From NCBI RefSeq assembly GCF_004342445.1, contig NZ_SLWW01000001.1, positions 372,001 to 436,000 on the forward strand: DNA of 64,000 nt, in the 5' to 3' direction. The stretch comes from Rhodovulum euryhalinum. Its GTDB lineage: Bacteria; Pseudomonadota; Alphaproteobacteria; Rhodobacterales; Rhodobacteraceae. Below are positions 60,642 through 64,000 of this stretch, one piece after another (within the stretch, counting starts at the first letter, position 1; every line of letters begins with the position of its first letter). Below the pieces are notes generated by a model. That model made no database searches. It was not told the DNA's origin and saw only the letters and a list, made by a program, of their open reading frames with translations. The position numbers were made by a program, and so were the translations under genes.

Positions 60642-60660
60642 CGGAAAGGCCGGTTTTCCG
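60642..60660. terminator. Possible hairpin after the adenosine kinase gene
   Basis: CGGAAA (60642-60647) and TTTCCG (60655-60660) form a 6-bp stem with a 7-base loop, 16 bases past the minus-strand adenosine kinase stop. It may be a weak terminator for that transcript. Confidence 0.35.
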
Positions 60661-60675
60661 AAGCCGAAAAGGCGG

Positions 60676-61671
60676 TCAGGTCAGCCCGTGGCCCTGGAAC
60701 AGCGCGGCCAGATCGGCCTCGGCGCGGGCGCCGATATGGCTGATGATCTCGCTGGCCGCGATGCAGCCCATCCGCCCGCAGGTCTCCAGCGCATGGCCAT
60801 GGGTCAGCCCCCACAGAAAGGCCCCGGCGAACAGATCGCCCGCCCCGGTGGCGTCCACGACCTGCGTCGGCACCGCGGGAACGTGCCAGTGCTGCCCTTC
60901 GGCCAGCACATGCGCCCCGTTCTCGCTGTCGGTACAGGCGACGATGTCGATCTCGGCCGCGGCGCGCGATAGCGCCTCGTGGAAATCATCGGTTTCGTAC
61001 ATCGAGAGGATCTCGGCCCGGTTCGCGAACAACAGGTCCACATCCGCACGGATCATCCGGCGAAAGGCGTCGCGGTGGCGTTCCACGCAGAACGGATCGG
61101 ACAGCGTCAGCGACACCCGGCCGCCCGCCGCCTTGGCGGCACCGATGGCCCTGGCAAAGGCCTCGTGGCTTTCCGGCCCGTCGAAACGGTAGCCTTCCAG
61201 ATAGATCCACTCGGCGCCCGCGACCTGGGCCTCGTCGATATCCGAGGGCGCCAGATGCTCGGTCACACCCAGATAGGTGTTCATCGACCGTTCGCCGTCG
61301 GGCGTGACCAGCACGATACAGCGCCCGGTCTCGGCCCCGGTGTCCTTCGGCGCCATGGGCGTGGTGTAGTCCGCCCCCTGCGCGCGCAGGTCATGGGCGA
61401 AGATCGCGCCAAGCTGGTCATCCCTGACCTTGCCGACATAGGCCGTGCGGCCGCCCAGATGCGCGATGCCCGCGATCGTGTTCGCGGCCGACCCGCCCGA
61501 GATCTCCTGCGCCGGGCCGATCTGGCCATAGAGATGCACCGCACGTTCCATGTCGATGAGTTGCATGATGCCTTTCTGGATGCCGTGGCTGTCCAGGAAC
61601 GCCTCGTCGGCATGGGCCAGAACGTCGACAAGGGCGTTGCCGATGCCGACGACGTGATAGGATTTTGTCAT
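60676..61671 (-). CDS. Adenosine kinase (PfkB family)
   Basis: This 331-residue kinase phosphorylates adenosine or a related nucleoside. Features are VVGIGNALVDVLAHAD at the N-terminus, SGGSAANTIAGIAHLGGR near 58 for substrate binding, FANRAEILSMYE near 214, and the catalytic anion-hole motif DATGAGDLFAGAFLWG near 273. Closest family is the bacterial adenosine kinase branch of PfkB. The ATG overlaps the nth stop by four bases. Confidence 0.92.
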   Translation of the reverse strand: MTKSYHVVGIGNALVDVLAHADEAFLDSHGIQKGIMQLIDMERAVHLYGQIGPAQEISGGSAANTIAGIAHLGGRTAYVGKVRDDQLGAIFAHDLRAQGADYTTPMAPKDTGAETGRCIVLVTPDGERSMNTYLGVTEHLAPSDIDEAQVAGAEWIYLEGYRFDGPESHEAFARAIGAAKAAGGRVSLTLSDPFCVERHRDAFRRMIRADVDLLFANRAEILSMYETDDFHEALSRAAAEIDIVACTDSENGAHVLAEGQHWHVPAVPTQVVDATGAGDLFAGAFLWGLTHGHALETCGRMGCIAASEIISHIGARAEADLAALFQGHGLT

Positions 61672-62312
61672 TCTGTCTTGTCCTCGTAGGGGCAGAGATC
61701 GCGGATCAGGCAGGTGCCGCACATGGGCTTGCGCGCCTTGCAGGTGTAACGGCCGTGCAGGATCAGCCAGTGGTGCGCATGGCGCTGGAATTCGGCGGGC
61801 ACGTTGTCCTCGATGGCGCGTTCGACGGCATCGACCGTGCGGCCGGGCGCGATGCGGGTGCGGTTGCCGACGCGGAAGATATGCGTATCGACCGCCTGCG
61901 CAGGCAGCCCCCACCACATGTTCAGGACCACATTGGCGGTCTTGCGTCCCACACCGGGCAGCGATTGCAGCGCCGCGCGGGACGACGGCACCGTGCCGCC
62001 ATACTCCTCGACGAGGATGCGGCTGAGCTTCATCACGTTCTTCGCCTTGTTGCGGTAAAGGCCGATCGTGCGGATATGCGCGATCAGCCCCTCTTCGCCG
62101 AGCGCCAGCATCTTTTCCGGCGTATCCACGGCCGCAAACAGCGCCCGCGTGGCCTTGTTCACCCCCACATCGGTCGCCTGCGCGCTCAGCGCGACGGCCA
62201 CCAGCAGGGTATAGGCGTTCACATGCTCCAACTCGCCCTTCGGTTCGGGTTCCGCCGCGTGAAAGCGGGTGAAGATCGCGTGGATCGTGTGGTAGTCGAG
62301 CGGGGTCGCCAT
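61668..62312 (-). CDS. nth: Endonuclease III
   Basis: This 214-residue base-excision repair glycosylase/lyase removes oxidised pyrimidines. It has the helix-hairpin-helix LPGVGRKTANVVL near residue 117 with the catalytic Lys, the catalytic Asp in AVDTHIFRVGNRT near 140, and a C-terminal [4Fe-4S] motif with spacing Cys-x6-Cys-x2-Cys-x5-Cys. ATG 62312 begins MATPLDYHTIHAIF; a longer frame continues upstream without support. It is co-transcribed with adenosine kinase and divergent from the Ada-like repair gene. Confidence 0.95.
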   Translation of the reverse strand: MATPLDYHTIHAIFTRFHAAEPEPKGELEHVNAYTLLVAVALSAQATDVGVNKATRALFAAVDTPEKMLALGEEGLIAHIRTIGLYRNKAKNVMKLSRILVEEYGGTVPSSRAALQSLPGVGRKTANVVLNMWWGLPAQAVDTHIFRVGNRTRIAPGRTVDAVERAIEDNVPAEFQRHAHHWLILHGRYTCKARKPMCGTCLIRDLCPYEDKTE

Positions 62313-62441
62313 GGGTTTCCCTATGCCCGGGCAAGGCGACGGTGGCAAGGCCGGACCGCGGCCACCATTTGGCGCAGCTTTCGGGTCGCCCGGCACGGGC
62401 GCAGGGCCTATCCTCGCCCCATGCCGAACCCGAGAGAGACC

Positions 62442-63290
62442 ATGCCGACGGAAGAGCCGAACAGCTACCACTACAACGTGATCCGCCGCGCCATCGACCG
62501 GATCGACGCGGCCGGCGGGCACGCGCTGCCGCTCGAGACGCTGGCGGCCGAGATGAACATGAGCACCGCCCATTTCCAGCGCGTCTTCTCGCGCTGGGCG
62601 GGTGTCTCGCCCAAGCGCTACCAGCAATACCTGACGCTGGACCACGCCCGCGCGCTGATGCGCGAGCGGTTCACCACGCTCGAGGCGGCGGATGCGCTGG
62701 GGCTGTCGGGAGCGGGACGCCTGCATGACCTGTTCCTGCGGTGGGAGGCGATGAGCCCCGGCGACTATGCCCGCCGCGGGGCGGGTCTGGACATCGCCCA
62801 TGGCTGGTTCCCCAGCCCCTTCGGCGAGGTTCTGGCCATGGCGACCGACAAGGGGCTGTGCGGGCTGGCCTTCACCGACGAGACCGGCCGCGACGCCGCG
62901 CTGGCCGACATGACCGCCCGCTGGCCCGAGGCGCGGTTCACCGAGGCGACGGACCGCATCGCACCGCTGGTGGCCGCCGCCTTCGGGGGGGATGGCATGC
63001 CGCGGCTTCACCTGATCGGGGCGCCGTTCCAGATCAAGGTCTGGGAGGCGCTTCTGGCGATCCCCTCGGGCCACGTCACAACCTATTCCGAGATCGCGCG
63101 GGCCATCGGCAACCCGGGCGCCGTTCGCGCCGTCGGCACCGCGGTCGGCCGCAACCCCATCGCCTGGCTTATCCCCTGCCACCGGGCGCTGCGGAAATCC
63201 GGCGCCCTCGGCGGCTATCACTGGGGCCTGCCGGTCAAGCGCGCGATGCTCGCCTGGGAGGGCGCGCGCGCCGATATGGCGGCGGAATAG
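62442..63290 (+). CDS. Ada-like methylated-DNA-cysteine S-methyltransferase with AraC-type HTH
   Basis: This 282-residue protein joins an AraC-type DNA-binding domain (about 15-105, with LAAEMNMSTAHFQRVFSRWAG) to a methylguanine methyltransferase (about 115-282). The acceptor cysteine is in LIPCHRALRKSG near residue 248, and GHVTTYSEIARAIGNPGAVR precedes it. It lacks the N-terminal Ada domain with the methylphosphotriester-accepting cysteine, so activation by that route is not possible. I use ATG 62442, preceded by GAGAGAGA; ATG 62421 is an alternative. Confidence 0.93.
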   Translation: MPTEEPNSYHYNVIRRAIDRIDAAGGHALPLETLAAEMNMSTAHFQRVFSRWAGVSPKRYQQYLTLDHARALMRERFTTLEAADALGLSGAGRLHDLFLRWEAMSPGDYARRGAGLDIAHGWFPSPFGEVLAMATDKGLCGLAFTDETGRDAALADMTARWPEARFTEATDRIAPLVAAAFGGDGMPRLHLIGAPFQIKVWEALLAIPSGHVTTYSEIARAIGNPGAVRAVGTAVGRNPIAWLIPCHRALRKSGALGGYHWGLPVKRAMLAWEGARADMAAE

Positions 63291-63361
63291 GACCACGCAG
63301 GGAGCATCGGCGGGAAGCTGCCAATCGCCGACAGCCCCTCGCGCAGTACATGCCGCCCGCT

Positions 63362-63367
63362 TATATT
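63362..63367 (+). promoter_or_regulatory. Possible -10 element for the OmpA-family lipoprotein gene
   Basis: TATATT lies 44 bases before the start codon in a short AT-rich patch within the 120-base gap. It matches five of six -10 consensus bases, but no -35 match is seen at the right distance. Confidence 0.35.
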
Positions 63368-63410
63368 GAGTCGGAAGTCCGCGCTGGCGGACATGACCGA
63401 AGAGGCAGAG

Positions 63411-64000
63411 ATGACCCGAGCGAGCAAACCCCTCCTCCTGGCCACGGTCGGCGCGCTGGCGCTGGCGGCCTGCACCCCCACCACGACCGACACCGGCGAT
63501 CCCCGCCAGCGCACCAAGGAAGGCGCGCTGATCGGCGCGGGGATCGGCGCGATCACCGGCATGATCGTCACCGATGGCGGCAAGCGCGACGCGCGCGACG
63601 CGGTGGTCGGTGCCGCGCTGGGCGCGGCGGCAGGGGCGGCCATCGGCAGCGGGCTTGACCGGCAGGCACAGGAACTGCGCCGCGACTTCAGCAGCGACGA
63701 GATCCGCGTGGTCAACACCGGCTCGGAACTCGTGGTGACGATGCCCCAGGGCATCCTGTTCGCCACCGACAGCTTCGCGGTGCGCCCGGACCTGCAGGCC
63801 GACCTGCGCGTGCTGGCCCGCAGCCTGAACGACTATCCCAATACCACGGTCGACGTGGTCGGGCATACCGACAACACCGGCTCGGCCAGCTACAATCAGG
63901 ATCTCTCGTCGCGCCGGGCGGGGTCGGTGGCCGGCATCCTGACCGGCGCGGGCGTCGATCCGCGCCGCGTCCGCGCCTATGGAAGGGGCGAGGATCAGCC
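63411..64000 (+). CDS. OmpA-family outer-membrane lipoprotein, 3' end cut by window edge
   Basis: About 196 codons are present. A lipoprotein signal ends in the lipobox LALAAC (Cys21 lipidated). A glycine-zipper stretch (ALIGAGIGAITGMIV and ALGAAAGAAIGSGLDRQ, about 38-85) follows, then an OmpA peptidoglycan-binding domain with VDVVGHTDNTGSASYNQDLS near residue 145 and RRAGSVAGIL. This is the YiaD/Pal-like layout, anchoring the outer membrane to peptidoglycan. I use ATG 63411 with AGAGG upstream; an in-frame ATG at 63393 would add six residues. The missing part is the domain's C-terminus. Confidence 0.92.
   Translation, partial: MTRASKPLLLATVGALALAACTPTTTDTGDPRQRTKEGALIGAGIGAITGMIVTDGGKRDARDAVVGAALGAAAGAAIGSGLDRQAQELRRDFSSDEIRVVNTGSELVVTMPQGILFATDSFAVRPDLQADLRVLARSLNDYPNTTVDVVGHTDNTGSASYNQDLSSRRAGSVAGILTGAGVDPRRVRAYGRGEDQ

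Overview
The window is GC-rich, tightly packed bacterial chromosome, with almost all genes in short overlapping operons. Gene content (TRAP transporters, BKACE, glcDEF, DUF1285, DUF599, MoxR/DUF58/DUF4159, fused dipeptide-type ABC ATPase, GT14 with a sulfotransferase) and a GGGGGCGCTGCCCCC-type intergenic repeat point to an alphaproteobacterium of the order Rhodobacterales (Rhodobacteraceae/Paracoccaceae). This is inference from gene families, not from a marker-gene comparison. I found no rRNA, tRNA, CRISPR array, prophage or insertion sequence.

Layout. 1-7175: a TRAP transporter (dctPQM, minus strand) divergent from a GntR regulator and a four-gene catabolic operon (SDR, lambda-crystallin-type 3-hydroxyacid dehydrogenase, BKACE, SDR), which looks like uptake and acetyl-CoA-dependent cleavage of an unidentified beta-hydroxy acid. 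7182-10023: a universal stress protein and a SulP transporter divergent from a DUF2892 protein, with an ATTC-N8-GAAT palindrome between them that matches the operator of persulfide-sensing SqrR/BigR repressors. 10109-15942: a LolD/MacB-type ABC exporter, a secreted AttH/CrtC-type lipocalin-like protein, an FMN-binding protein and a SelD-associated FAD oxidoreductase that meets mnmH (tRNA 2-selenouridine synthase) tail to tail. 17029-20397: ydcF-like gene and ugd, divergent from an AbrB-family membrane protein. 20401-28443: creatinase divergent from a dipeptide-type ABC transporter, aldehyde dehydrogenase, SDR and P1-family peptidase.

29060-29950 is a small AT-richer island with a yefM-yoeB toxin-antitoxin pair, paired TGTACA-type operators and seven perfect 13-bp tandem repeats in the likely mRNA leader. 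30000-35684: alpha/beta hydrolase, succinate-semialdehyde dehydrogenase, single-domain globin, EF-G-like protein and an Hsp20 chaperone. 35811-41496: two tandem trypsin-like proteases and the glycolate oxidase genes glcDEF with a candidate operator. 41585-50600: DUF599 protein, lipoprotein, the MoxR/DUF58/BatA-DUF4159/membrane-protein operon, and DUF1285.

50676-64000: polA, a DsbA-like/zinc-finger pair, an ABC ATPase with an rluE-like pseudouridine synthase, a HIT protein, a GT14 glycosyltransferase divergent from a sulfotransferase, a subtilisin-like protease, adenosine kinase with nth, an Ada-like DNA repair protein, and the start of an OmpA-family lipoprotein. The least explained signals are the BKACE pathway substrate, the SelD-type FAD protein with no kinase domain, the modular double-hairpin repeat (four copies), and the repeat-filled toxin-antitoxin leader.
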